Source of the DNA: Epiperipatus broadwayi
Lineage: Eukaryota > Onychophora > Udeonychophora > Euonychophora > Peripatidae
Assembly: GCA_028023455.1 (NCBI GenBank)
Contig: JAQFVV010000056.1
Coordinates: forward strand, 5,295,717 to 5,359,716
DNA: 64,000 nucleotides
Direction: 5' to 3'
Shown: in pieces, positions 13,019 to 24,659 of the stretch
Layout of the letters: each line of letters starts with the position of its first letter
Position numbering within the stretch: position 1 is the first letter of the stretch
Translations under genes and position numbers: made by a program
Notes under the pieces: model-generated
Seen by the model: the letters and a program-made list of their open reading frames with translations, nothing else
What the model was told of the DNA's origin: nothing
Databases searched by the model: none

Positions 13019-13190
13019 CATTACCAGATATAACTGTTTTCCATGCTGAGACTTTTTGTAAACTTTCAACTTGTGATTTTAGTATTAAATTATTTTCTAT
13101 ATCAGCTTTAATAAATTCTAAAATTCTTACTTGAACTTTGCAAATATTAAAAAATGAGATTGTTATAACAATAATAGACAATTTTATCAT

Positions 13191-13450
13191 TGAATGAGTG
13201 GCAGAGTATAGTCATTTTTATAAAAGGAATGAAGTCTTTTTTAATTGAAATTTGTTTTCAAAATTCAAATGAAAAAATATTAATTCTTTGATAAATCTAT
13301 CAAATTCTGCTTTAAAATATTAAAAGTGTTTTGATTAGAATGTTGTGATTTTCTAAGTTAACATTGCACTAGAAGTTATTACCTTCTATTTTTAAAAATA
13401 AAATATATACATATCAAAAACATTATAAAAATGTATACTTTTAATTTTTA
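13191..13450 (+). repeat. Dispersed AT-rich repeat, partial copy
   Basis: A shorter match to the repeat at 2712, 15027 and 18308 in the same orientation, including the block around CTATCAAATTCTGCTTTAAAA and a TTTTTAAAAATAAAA block. It lies just 5' of LINE-A copy 2. Confidence 0.4.
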
Positions 13451-15026
13451 AGAATCATTATATAAATATTGTATAAAAATTATCATGAATCTTAATAAAC
13501 TTTGCAAAAAATAATGCTTTTTGTAATTCCAAAAATATTCTTGAAATAACCTAGCAAAACAAAACATGTGAACACTGGCCAAACCCGGGCAAAAAAAAAC
13601 CTGTACCAGTTGCTTTTGTCTGTTCATATAACAAGATCTAGCATCTAGCCAAAAGTATCTCAAGTCCAATCATGTGCAAGATACATAAGTCAGGAACACT
13701 TATGAACTCTGCCATATTTGTCTATTTTCCAGGTCTACCAACTTATAAGCAACAATTCTGATAATACCAATCTAATTTTATCTCTCTTCACTGGCATTGC
13801 AAAACGGAGACACAAAGAGACTCTAATTGGATATAATATAATGAAACCCTTTTTAGTATAGTAATATTATAAATTAACATATCTAATGCTTGTGACCTTT
13901 CATTATTTATATCAGATTAATAAGATATCATCTAGTCATATTACACAATTTCTATAATCAAGATATAATATTTATTAAGGAAATGAAACAATAACTCTGA
14001 ACATTTAGTTATATATATGATTTATTAATGTAAATAAAATACACATGATTATAATTCGTTATTAATTATCATTGGCCTCTTGACATTTATTTAACATGAG
14101 ATTTGTCTTTTATAACTTAAGAACTTACAAATATATTCATTGCTTTATTTTAGTGCGGCTGATTCATATGCCAATAATTGATAACTTACAATATCTATAA
14201 ATACAATTTTAATAGCACTATATACAAGTATATAAATGAATCTTTAGTCTATCCCTAAAAAGAAGAACAGTAGCCCTTGACCGATTATTTAGGATTATTG
14301 AATTTATTATCACAATATGATTAACATTAATAAATGAAATAATTTCAGCTTATGCCAAGTAAGAAAACGTGTGTGGGAGAGCTAATTTATAGTATATAAT
14401 TGCATTGCAAAATGGCACACACATGAAAATATTAATAAATGATAAAGAAATCCATTTAGTAGAATCAGAACATTATGACTTAAAAATATTCATAAGTTTT
14501 ATCTGGAACAAAACTTAAGAGAGCAGTGCATGTATGGTGGCATATTTATGTGATCCAGTTTTAGATCCTAGAAGGTTCTTCAGAATTTTCATGAAGGAAA
14601 TAATGATTAGTGACCAATTTCTTTCTGCCACTTTGGCAGGATCGGTTTATTAAATGAAGAACAGTTTGCAGTGAGTTGCCATGGGCCTGTTTTTCCAAGA
14701 GTGATCCCATATAGAGTTAGCTCAAGCAACAAAAAAGTCACAAGGGGTTTGGTCTTGTTCTTGGATTTGAATCTATGAGGTGGGATTTGGTTTTTTGATA
14801 CACCTGGGAATGAAGCACAATATATATAAACATGAATGAGGGAGCCTGTATGCACACAGCGCTTGGTATAACATATGAGTAAAACTTTTAAGAATCAATT
14901 AATTAAGCCCTATATTTTTGGAATATTCAGCATAATGGTATGATTACATTACTAAACAGTATGGACAACTTAAATTAAATGAAAAAGAGATTACTCTATC
15001 GAGAACCGAGAATATGTTAAACTATT
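13451..15026. other. AT-rich intergenic stretch
   Basis: No recognised gene. A slightly less AT-rich patch at 14607-14855 is open on the minus strand for 82 codons but resembles nothing I know. Confidence 0.5.
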
Positions 15027-15470
15027 ATTATTTATCAGAATATAATAAATTTGACCTTATTTGATAGAAATTTTTGTTTAGAAATTAAATAAATTTTAAA
15101 AAATCACATTTGATTGTCAGAATTATTTTAAAAATTAAATTTAATCAAAACAAAGTACCATTTGTCATTTAAATTATGAGGAATAAAGTGAATTTTCAAA
15201 ATAAATGACATCTTCTTTGATGTTTGTTTTTAAAATCTCAATGAATAATTATTAATATATAGTAAATCTACCAACTTATGCTTTAAAAGTTTAAAAGATT
15301 TTACTAATTTTTATATTATTGATATATTTTCTAACAGATTGTTAGTGACAACATTTTGTAAAAAGATCATACTTCTCACAACAGTAATTTTCATAATAAC
15401 ATTAGTCCAAAAATATAATCTTTTATATTTAAAAATAAAACATTTCTGTAAAAAATAAGTATTTAATAAT
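15027..15470 (+). repeat. Dispersed AT-rich repeat, copy 2
   Basis: It aligns to 18308-18770 over about 450 bp in direct orientation. TATTTATCAGAATATAATAA, AATAAATTTTAAAAAATCAC and TTAAAAATAAAACATTTCTG are shared exactly. No ORF, terminal repeats or target duplication were found. Confidence 0.75.
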
Positions 15471-18307
15471 ATATATTTTTAATTTGCAAAAATAATCATA
15501 AACTTAGTCATTTATAATATTTTCTCAAAGTAATATCACAAAGTTACCATGCAGTTCAAGACTGCCAAGAATACAATGACCATTCATTATTATGGAGCTT
15601 ACCATACATTAAAATTACCACTTTTTTGATTATCCTAACATTTTCAGAATTTTTTTGAAATTCAAATATTAGAAAAAAGTAAGGATTGGAAAATCTCTCA
15701 GTAGAAGACAAATAATGCAAATTCAATTTCTTGACTTGCAGACTGATAAAACATCAATCTTATAAACAGAAAAGTTTAATAAAAAATTAATGAAACATCT
15801 CAAAAGATGGGTCTATAAACAAAATTGTTTTAAAAAAAGTCAATTATAGCACTTTTCTTTAATATCTCTGAATAATTCTCGACTGATATTTTGCATAGTT
15901 AATTAAAATTATTAGTTTAAAATAATCTGAAGATATCAGTATAATTTAGATATATCCATTTAAAAAACAATTTGACAATGCATGATTAAATCAATAGCAT
16001 TATGGATTAATAGATTTTTTGGCATCAAGGCAATTTTAGGTGCATGTTTTGTTTCAGCATTTGAAAAGAAAAATTGTAATTTCCAGTAATTTATTTACAT
16101 ATTTAAGCTTATTTATGAAACATATTTATAAAATATTTATTTTAAATCAAAAAAATCCTTGATTTCAATTAGATTTTAATTTAAAATGTTTGTTTTTAAA
16201 AGACTAATTATAAAAACATATTTACAATGAGAGCAGAAGTTATTTTTACTGGCTAACAAAAAATTGCTTTTATAAATGTTATTGAAGAAATTTTCTTTGA
16301 CATTTTAATAAAAATAAATGTATTTTTTACATTTAAAACTTATTTTGATTCTTTTATAATGTCAATGAAAACTTGTTTCTATCTTAAAAATAGAATTTAA
16401 ATAATAAATATTTTGTTCAGTAATTCTTTTTTTGTGAATAGACAAGATTATAAAACAGTAAGAAAAAAGTCATTGCTAACATTATGTATTCACTTTAGTA
16501 CTTTATTTTTCTATTTTGCTAAGTTCAAATATTAACTTTTAAAATGGCTTTCATTTGTAAACTTATATTTGTATAAAAAATATAAAAATATCAATATATT
16601 ATATAGAATAAAGATTTAATTATAAAAAATTAAATGTTGCAGATATGACTGATATTCTCATTAGAGTCTTTCAAAAAAGTGAGAAAGGAGTTGATAGTAA
16701 ATGAGTTAGAGCCTAGAGGATCCTGCATATATTTGCTTTATAGTTTCTTAATCTGTGGACATAATAGACTTAAAAAAGTATATGTTTGAATAGAATAAAA
16801 AGGGATTGATCTTCTATTTAAGAAAATTAAATATATAAATATAAAATTTAAAAACTTATAAATACATTTTTTAGCATGTATTTTTTTTTTTTTTAAAAAA
16901 AAAAAAAAAACAAATCAAAGGAAAAAGAATGGCAAAATTTTTTATGAAAAGTTAAATTTATGTATAACTAAAAAAAAAAAAATTATGTTAATTGAAAAAT
17001 AAACGATTTATTATTCTGAATGTACCTATTTACTAAGAAAACAAAAAAAAAAACAATTTGTAATTAATGTTAGAAAATATTTAAAATAATAATAATAAAA
17101 TGTTTGTATCCATATAAATGCACTAAAATTAGAAAAAAAAATTTTTTTTTCACCTTTCAAAACTAAAAGCACTCCTTCCTGAATTTTTTAGTATTATAAG
17201 TGACAATTGTTTAAATAAACTTGCCACTAAGGCCCATTTTTTGTGATATAAGAAAATAGTCATTAGTTGCAAATTTTATTTAATTGGTTCTTTGGGAATA
17301 TGACAAAAACTCTTGGTACTTTAATTTGTAAAAGCCTGAAAAAAAAATTTTTAATTTTTTTATTACATTTCTGTGAATAAAGGCATTTATTTAATTTTAC
17401 ATATATATATATTATTTTCTACTTTTTAATTTTATAAGTAAATTTAGTTACAATTTAATAGTGCAAATTGAAGTATTGAACCTTATATAAAATTAAAAAT
17501 TTAAATTTTTTGCTAAAATTGTTTGAAATATTTTTATTGGGAATAAATATATACGTAAAATTTCAACTATATTGTAAATTATAAAGTGGGTGAAAATCCA
17601 ATTACAAAATTTCTCAGATAGACAAATGGACAAAACTAGAGTAAAATAAATAAAATTATATACAAACCACTTTTGATAAGCTAAACCAGAATTTGAGAAT
17701 TGGATAAACATGTTTGAAAACTACAAATAAGAAATTGGGCCTGATAATCATTTATTCATAGATTCATTGACAGGATAATTCAGGTATTTATTCTTTCATT
17801 TCCTAAAAATTGCCTAAATATAAATTATTTTTCATAAGCAAGAGCATGTCTTGAGAATGTTGTAAAATTGTTTATGCAGTGATCATGAAATTTACATATA
17901 AGAAATTAAGACTAATACTTTATTTATTTCTAGTTGATTCATGCATTCATTTTTTATCTCCTAGAGAATGTATAAAATTATTAAATGCAATCATGGTGTA
18001 GCCCAAAGTCAGAATTTGAAAAAAAAACTGTATAGTACAACAAATCATTGCGGCATGGTATTATAATATTAATTTTACTCTAGTCATGATTTTTTTATGA
18101 TGATAGCTTTCAACAATAAGCTCTAACTATAGAAAAAAGTGTATTATCTATGTTCCCAAAATATAATTTCTCAAAAATGACTTTTATTATACCATGCCTC
18201 ATAGTTTAGTAGTCAAAATGTAATGATGATTTAACCCTCCTGTATTCTGGCATATTTCTTTGTTCTCACTAGATTTAAGCTTTCGACTTTCATTTTGATA
18301 TTAGACC
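15471..18307. other. Very AT-rich stretch with homopolymer runs
   Basis: Poly-T/poly-A tracts (for example 16880-16911) and no recognised gene or element. The short open frame at 17493-17711 (minus) is not supported by anything. Confidence 0.5.
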
Positions 18308-18770
18308 ATTATTATTTATCAGAATATAATAAATTTGACATCATTTGATAGATATTTTTGTTTATAAATTAAATAAATTTTAAAAAATCACATTTGATTT
18401 TCAGAATTATTTTAAAAATTATATTTTAATCAAAACAAAATTCTGTCACATCATCAAATTTCAGGTGGAGCAGATTCAATTTGAAAAATGAATGAAACTT
18501 TTTTGTTTGATGTTTATTTTAAAAATCTGAATGTCTTATTTTTAATAACTACTAAATCTACCAATTTATGCTTTAAAAGTTTACATTTTTTTGTAATTTT
18601 TATGATATCACTAAATATAATAACAATCATGTGAGTGACCTCATTTTTAGAGTGCTGTGTTTCCTGTGACCGTAATCTCTATAGTAACAATATTCAAAAT
18701 TAATATATTCTTTTATATTTAAAAATAAAACATTTCTGTAAAAATAAATATGTAATAACATTTATTTTGG
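18308..18770 (+). repeat. Dispersed AT-rich repeat, copy 3
   Basis: Direct-orientation partner of 15027-15470 (see that entry). Weaker similarity may continue to about 18900. Confidence 0.75.
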
Positions 18771-20145
18771 TTTCTAATATTTATTACATAATTATGATAC
18801 AAATGAAATCATAAACTTTCCAAAAAATCAAGTTTTAGACCATCGTAATATTTTCTCAATGATTGTAAGTTTGAGAGTGTGAAATATATAATGGTTACTC
18901 ATCATCCCAGTGCTTGAGATGCTTTGATGGACTGCCTATTCAATTCTTCCACCATTTTTTTGAATTGTTTTTAAAATATTTTTTTAAAAAAAGCTTTGCA
19001 AAATTTTCAGCAGAGGGTGAAAGATACAAATTTTATTTTTAGAAATCTCAGAAGCTCAACTGTCACATATACATATGATCTGGTTAAAAGCCAGTCTTTT
19101 TATTTTTCTTGGTGTCCTGGTGGAAAATTATTTTTGTTATTGAAAATTGCCTTGGCTTGATGAAATAAAGCAATACACTGATAAAGAATTTAGAAAGACC
19201 CAAAGTTGAAGATTAATTCCAAATATGACTTAAAAAAACAAAGATTGATATAAAGAAATATTAAATAATTATTATGTAGAAGATAACTATAATTCTGAAA
19301 AGGTATATGGACAGTAAACTTATTAATTATTAAATCCAGCGATAAGACTTTTGGCACATATAGACGCAAATATACTTAGATTACTAATCTTTTTATTTTA
19401 TTTTGGCAAAATATATTTTAATTTATTTTATTTATATATATTGATTTTATTTAAATGAATTTGTATTTAAATTTGCCTTTTTTTTACTTTGTAATTAAAA
19501 TGTTCATTTAGGGATTATAGGAGAAGTCTTTGCTTTTTTGAATTACTGTGAAATATATATTATAATAAAGTTAATGATTGTCAAGGTCAGATATTAGAGC
19601 CAGTTATAAATTAACTTTTTCCCTCCTTAATTGAAAAGCGTGTATTCATATTTTTCTGACAATCATTTTCAGAGTTATATTTTTAATTATATTTACAGGA
19701 GCATATAATGATGAGCAATTTTTTTAATTAATCAAATCGTTTTAATAAATTAATTATTTTTTGTTATAAAATTGAATTTAGTGTTTAGGCGTGTTTATTT
19801 AATTTTCATATTATTTCCACTGTCTATTTGAATAAGTTACGTTCGTTGAGTAGTTTTATTCTTAAAATAAAAATATATTAAAATGTTAAAGGAGAAGGAA
19901 TTAGGATTATACACATGAGAATATTATTTCATCATAAGTAATCTTTCATAATGAAAATGAAAACTTAGAAACCTATCTGATATATTAAGTTACTAGGTGA
20001 AATTTTTAATTTATACTTTATAAAGATGTTTGTTAATTGATAATGATCAGAAAATATGTTCAAGTATTTTTTAGAGTTTTTCAATATGTTTTTTACAAAA
20101 TGGGTATATGAAGTTTGATCATCGTCATCATGAGTTTAGCACTTC
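18771..20145. other. AT-rich stretch without gene
   Basis: No recognised gene or element. Confidence 0.5.
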
Positions 20146-20820
20146 TATAGTTCATTAATTGTTTAATAATAATAACTTTTTTCCTTCAGTTATAATAATA
20201 TAAGTAAATTCAAAAACACATAGTTTAATATATATATATATATAACTTTAATCAGAAATACTTCATTTTTAATAAACTCCAATTTTAAAATCTTTCAATA
20301 TTAAAATAAAATGTCAGTTTAATAAATGTAAATTTAAAAATGCATAGCTTAATGTATATGAAACATAGTAATAATAAAAACCTTCAGAAATTATATATAA
20401 ATTAATACTAATATGCTGGCAAATGCAAGAGTTGTTATCACTATTTTTTTTAGTTCTGATGGTTATAACTTCATTTATTGATGGTGTTAAAAGGCAGAGA
20501 TGAAAGGTCTATATTAGCTGATTTAAGTATTATGCAAATTATTCTGAAATTGTAATTCAATATTTAGAGATACCTCATTTTTAACAACCTCTCAATATCA
20601 AAAGAAATTCAATTTAGAAAATGCAAATTTAAAAACACAGAAGCATTCAAAAATCCATCAACAAGTGCAAATAGTAGTAATACTACTTATTCCTTAAGCT
20701 CTGATGATTGCAAGTATTCATTATTATGATTGTTGGAAAGCAGAGCATGAAATTTTACTGCATTTAAATTATATCTGAATTATACTACAAAACAATTTGC
20801 CATTGTAAGTGAAATCATAA
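20146..20820 (+). repeat. Degenerate ~300-bp tandem repeats
   Basis: Blocks at about 20160-20470 and 20471-20760 share, in order, a Cttcag/AGTTCTGATGG-like start, CATTTTTAA(T/C)AA, CTTTCAATAT, AATG(T/C)AAATTTAAAAA and a TAGTAAT stretch. The copies are diverged. Function unknown. Confidence 0.35.
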
Positions 20821-20990
20821 CTTTGATTCCTCTTTGAAACCCTAAGAAATTAAGCAGGGCAAATTCCCAATGTTTACTCCACATGTTTTTATTATTGCAG
20901 CTGTTATTACTACATGTTTATTCATATGGCAAATGAAGATGGATGGTCTATTTATCAATTCACATTAGTCCACATATTGGTTTTACTTCT
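20821..20990 (+). repeat. Direct repeat of the RTE upstream region
   Basis: This block (CTTTGATTCCTCTT at its start, GCAGGGCAAATTC, GCAGCTGTTATTACTA) recurs at 21405-21620 directly upstream of the RTE ORF. It may be a duplicated promoter-containing 5' UTR of the RTE element, or host sequence split by the Penelope-like tail between the two copies. Confidence 0.55.
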
Positions 20991-21009
20991 GCATTTAAGA
21001 TTTAAAAAA

Positions 21010-21400
21010 GCATTATAATCTTTCATTTCAGTTGTTTGATAATTCTTTATTGCAACAATAATAATCAAAAAACATAATAATAATTATTTACAACAGCTAT
21101 ATAATCAAATAACAGTTTTATACATAAAAAGCTTTTTTCAGCACCTGCTTTGGTGCCCTTTTCAAATGTTACTAATCTATTTATTACCTCACATAAAATC
21201 ATCCAGTATACAATAATGGAATTAAAACAAACAAGAATAATATAAATAATTAAAACAAATCAAAACCCTCATATATAAATTCAATAATTACAAAACGATT
21301 ATATCATAACAATATGTTAAACAATATTACATGCATTTTTTATACAATTATATATATATAATCTTGGCTGCAGAAAAAAGTTTGCTATTAAGTGAAAAGA
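21010..21400 (-). mobile_element. Penelope-like element, 3' terminal region
   Basis: On the minus strand, AAGGGCACCAAAGCAGGTGC followed by TGAAAAAAGC resembles the 3' segment just downstream of the GIY-YIG domain in Penelope-like elements (from memory of the family). The GIY-YIG coding of the same orientation lies at 24660-25079, on the other side of the RTE insertion. Joining the two as one element is an inference. Confidence 0.5.
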
Positions 21401-21404
21401 GATC

Positions 21405-24400
21405 CTTTGATTCCTCTTGGAGGCCTTAAAGGAACCGAGCAGGGCAAATTCTTAATGTCCACTCCATACGTTCTTGTTGTTGCAGCTGTTATTACTATGT
21501 GATTATTCATATAATATACGAACATGGATGGGCTGCTCACCAACATGCATTAGCCAGCGTGGTGAGTTTATTGGCTTTTTACCTCTTGAGTTTAAGATCA
21601 AAAAACACCATGGTCTTTCTTCTCAGTGCCTGATAAGGCAGAATGAATGTTTGTGTGAATGATAAATATTTTTCCAATATATGTATATACAATTATGACA
21701 GACAAAAATAAAGCATGGCCCTTATTCCCAGGAGGCTGTAAAGTCACCAACCAAGGCAGCAGTTGGTGGCCGAAGATGGAGAGTGCTAAGAATCCCCTGA
21801 TTGTAGACCCAGGCTGCCATTTGATGATGAGTTTTTATTTAGGTACTTACAACTGCAGATCACTTTCAAGTGAAGGAAGATTGCAAGAATTAGAAGAATT
21901 GTCTTATATTAAATGGGACATTATTGAACTTTGTGAAGTTAGAAGAAAGGGTGAAGAGACAATTGATTTAAAAAGTGGACATATACTCTATTGTAAAGGC
22001 ACAAATATTGGAAATACAAGTGGAGTAGGATTCATTATAAATAAAAAGTGGAAAAACAATATTGTGGAGATTGATGGTGTATCGGACAGAGTGGCAAGAT
22101 TAGTTAAACAACTTAATAGCAGATACCAAATGCAGATAATTCAGGTTTATACCCCAACAAGTTCTCATAGTAATGAAGTAATAGAAGATTTTTATATGGA
22201 TGTACAAAAGGCTTTTGATCAGAGTAAACAACATTTGAAAATTGTTATGGGAGACTTTAATGCTAGAATTGGTAAACAAATGAAAGATGAAAGTGCTGCA
22301 GGTAATTTTGGTTATGGTAATAGAAATGAGAGAGGACATAGACTTGTGGAGTTTGCAGAAAAAGAAGAACTTTATATTATGAATTCATTTTTTGAGAAAA
22401 ATGTTAAAAGGAAATGGACATGGAAGCATCCAAATGAAGGTACAGCAGAATTGGATTATATTTTGACTAACAGGAAATACATATTTCAAGATTGTAATGT
22501 TCTTAATAAATTTAACACAGGAAGTGATCATCGATTAGTAAGGTGTAAGATACATGTTAATGTAAAACTAGAGAGACAAAAATTATTAAGAAAAACAATA
22601 TTTACAGTTGATATTCCTAATCTTCAGAAACATTCTAATGAATTTAAATTAGAACTTACAAATCAGTTTCAAGTATTAGTAGATTTTGAACATGATTCAG
22701 ATTTGAATGAAATTAATATGAAAATAACTGATACGCTTTTAAAAACTGCAACAAAGATAGCTGGTAGAAAAAAGCAGCAATTGACCAGTAACATTTTTAC
22801 TGAGACTAGAGAATTTATGAAGAATAGAAGGAATATGAAGATATACAAAAATGATGCATTAAAAAGGATTGAATATCTCGAATTTTGTAAAATGGTGCGG
22901 AAAAGAGTTGAAAATGATATAAGAAAGTATAACTGTGAACTAGCAAGGAAAGCTGTAGAAGAAAATAAAAGTCTCAAGAATGTAAAACAACATTTTGGTA
23001 TTGGTAGAAAATTTATATCTGCAATAAGAAAAAAAGATGGAATTATTACTAAAAAGAGAGATGACATCATAAAATTGGTAGAAGATTTTTATCAAGAATT
23101 ATATAGTAATAAAGAACAAGTACTTCCTATATCTATTACATCTTCCAAATTGCCCAGAATTTTAAATGAAGAAGTGAGACATGCAATTAAATGTATGAAG
23201 AAAGGAAAGGCTCCAGGTAATGATGGAATTATAATTGATATATTAAAAGAAGCAGGTGAAGAAATAGAATTTTTTTTAGCAAAGTTATATACCAAATGTC
23301 TAAATGATAAAGATGTACCAGATGATTGGAAGAATGTAGTATTAATATTAATATTTAAAAAAGGTGATAAAGAAGATATTAGAAATTACAGACCTATCAG
23401 CCTTTTATCAGTTTTATGTAAAAATTTTACCAAGATAATTACTACTCGTCTAAAGAAAACATTCGATTTCCACCAACCGAGAGAACAAGCTGGATTTAAA
23501 AGTGGTTTTAGTACAGTAGATTATATCCAGGTATTAAGAAAAGTTATAGAAAGGACAAATGAATATGAGTTGTCATTATGTTTTGGATTTGTAGATTATG
23601 AAAAGGCATTTGATTCTATAAACATTTCTTCAGTGATTAAAGCATTGGATCATCAAGGTATAGATCCAGGATATTGTCATATTTTAAAGAATATTTATAA
23701 AAATGCAACAGCAACAATTAGATTACATAATGATACTGGGAAAGTCAACATTGAGAAAGGTGTAAGACAAGGTAACTCCATATCTCCAAAACTTTTTACA
23801 GCAGTGCTGCAAGAAGTATTTTGTGGATTAAAATGGGAAGCTGAAGGAGTGAAAGTAAATGGAGATTATTTAAGTCATTTAGATTTCACAGATGATGTCG
23901 TTGTTTTTGCAAATAATGCTTCAGAGCTACAGGAAATGTTGCGGAGTTATCAGTTGAAAGTAGGACTAAAGATAAATGTTAAAAAGACTAAAGTAATGTT
24001 TAATCGATTTGCTCAAAATATGAAAATAAAGATTGATTATGATGAATTAGAAGAAGTTAACAGTTACAAATGCCTTGGTCAGATTATTAGTACAGATGGA
24101 AACATAATGGAGGAAATTAATCATAGAATTAAACTTGGTTGGAGTGCTTTTGGTAGAAATAACTTGATACTAAAAGGAAATATGCCTATGTGTTTGAAAA
24201 GGAAGGTTTTTAACAAATGTGTTTTACCAGTTCTTACTTATGGTTCTGAAACTTGGACACTTAATAGAAGAGCAATACAGAGACTTCAGACCACTCAAAG
24301 AAGTATGGAGAGATGCATGTTGGGAGTAACAAGAAGAGATCGAAAATGCAATGTATGGGTAAGAGAACAAACAGGTGTTACTGATCTCATTGAAAAAATT

Positions 24401-24653
24401 AAAAGATTGAAGTGGAGTTGGGCTGCACATATTACTAGAAGAGATGATAATAGATGGACAATTGAAATTTTAAACTGGATTCCAAGAGATTGTAAAAGAC
24501 CCAGAAAGAGATCACATGTGAAATGGATGGATGGAATAAGAAAGTGTGCAGGGGTGATGTGGAGAAGAGAAGCTAAAAATTGGAGAAGATGGATTAAACT
24601 TAGAGAGACCCTCATCCTGCAGTGGATTGATAATGGTTGGTGATGATGATATA
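21405..24653 (+). mobile_element. RTE-type LINE with intact ORF
   Basis: The element holds one uninterrupted endonuclease-RT frame (21659-24643), directly followed by a short (TGA)n tail (GGTGATGATGATAT), the usual end of RTE-type LINEs. The same 3' end starts the fragments at 6060, 51291 and 54882. The 5' limit is uncertain: 21405-21830 is less AT-rich and probably 5' UTR. It lies inside minus-strand Penelope-like sequence. Confidence 0.85.
21659..24643 (+). CDS. RTE-clade endonuclease-reverse transcriptase
   Basis: A single open frame of 994 codons. The true start is uncertain: family resemblance begins near residue 60 (LGTYNCRSL), so a methionine about 10 residues before it is a likely alternative. 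The APE-type endonuclease shows Asn65 (TYN), ELCEVRR, GDFNARIG (198-205) and SDHRLV (from 289). The RT shows KGKAPGNDGI, FKKGDKEDIRNYRPISLL, EQAGFKSGFST, FVDYEKAFDSI (motif A), GVRQGNSISPKLF (motif B) and FTDD (743-746). An RTE-typical C-terminus follows (YGSETWTLN, ... WRRWIKLRE). Both catalytic Asp of motif C are kept, but the usual FADD alanine is threonine. The protein nicks the target and reverse-transcribes its own mRNA. The absence of stops implies recent insertion. Confidence 0.93.
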   Translation: MINIFPIYVYTIMTDKNKAWPLFPGGCKVTNQGSSWWPKMESAKNPLIVDPGCHLMMSFYLGTYNCRSLSSEGRLQELEELSYIKWDIIELCEVRRKGEETIDLKSGHILYCKGTNIGNTSGVGFIINKKWKNNIVEIDGVSDRVARLVKQLNSRYQMQIIQVYTPTSSHSNEVIEDFYMDVQKAFDQSKQHLKIVMGDFNARIGKQMKDESAAGNFGYGNRNERGHRLVEFAEKEELYIMNSFFEKNVKRKWTWKHPNEGTAELDYILTNRKYIFQDCNVLNKFNTGSDHRLVRCKIHVNVKLERQKLLRKTIFTVDIPNLQKHSNEFKLELTNQFQVLVDFEHDSDLNEINMKITDTLLKTATKIAGRKKQQLTSNIFTETREFMKNRRNMKIYKNDALKRIEYLEFCKMVRKRVENDIRKYNCELARKAVEENKSLKNVKQHFGIGRKFISAIRKKDGIITKKRDDIIKLVEDFYQELYSNKEQVLPISITSSKLPRILNEEVRHAIKCMKKGKAPGNDGIIIDILKEAGEEIEFFLAKLYTKCLNDKDVPDDWKNVVLILIFKKGDKEDIRNYRPISLLSVLCKNFTKIITTRLKKTFDFHQPREQAGFKSGFSTVDYIQVLRKVIERTNEYELSLCFGFVDYEKAFDSINISSVIKALDHQGIDPGYCHILKNIYKNATATIRLHNDTGKVNIEKGVRQGNSISPKLFTAVLQEVFCGLKWEAEGVKVNGDYLSHLDFTDDVVVFANNASELQEMLRSYQLKVGLKINVKKTKVMFNRFAQNMKIKIDYDELEEVNSYKCLGQIISTDGNIMEEINHRIKLGWSAFGRNNLILKGNMPMCLKRKVFNKCVLPVLTYGSETWTLNRRAIQRLQTTQRSMERCMLGVTRRDRKCNVWVREQTGVTDLIEKIKRLKWSWAAHITRRDDNRWTIEILNWIPRDCKRPRKRSHVKWMDGIRKCAGVMWRREAKNWRRWIKLRETLILQWIDNGW

Positions 24654-24659
24654 TAATTT

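Larger units (their letters stand above)
10353..13190 (-). mobile_element. LINE-A copy 2: 5'-truncated non-LTR retrotransposon
   Basis: This minus-strand LINE has its 3' end at about 10353-10371, a (ATCAC)n-type tail. The short 3' UTR runs 10372-10458, followed upstream by two long RT frames (10459-11838 and 11922-12673). Copy 3 at 57488-57505 ends in the same CATCACATCACATCAC tail, which fixes the 3' boundary. The body is interrupted by a (TA)n expansion (11877-11952) and by a MITE (12682-13018). The 5' boundary, right of the MITE, is uncertain (about 13030-13190). The coding blocks are long and open, so this copy is younger than copy 1. Confidence 0.85.

Noticed and set aside
14607-14855. 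82-codon minus-strand open frame in a less AT-rich patch
   Set aside because: No domain, no splice partners and no repeat partner found; cannot be supported as a gene.
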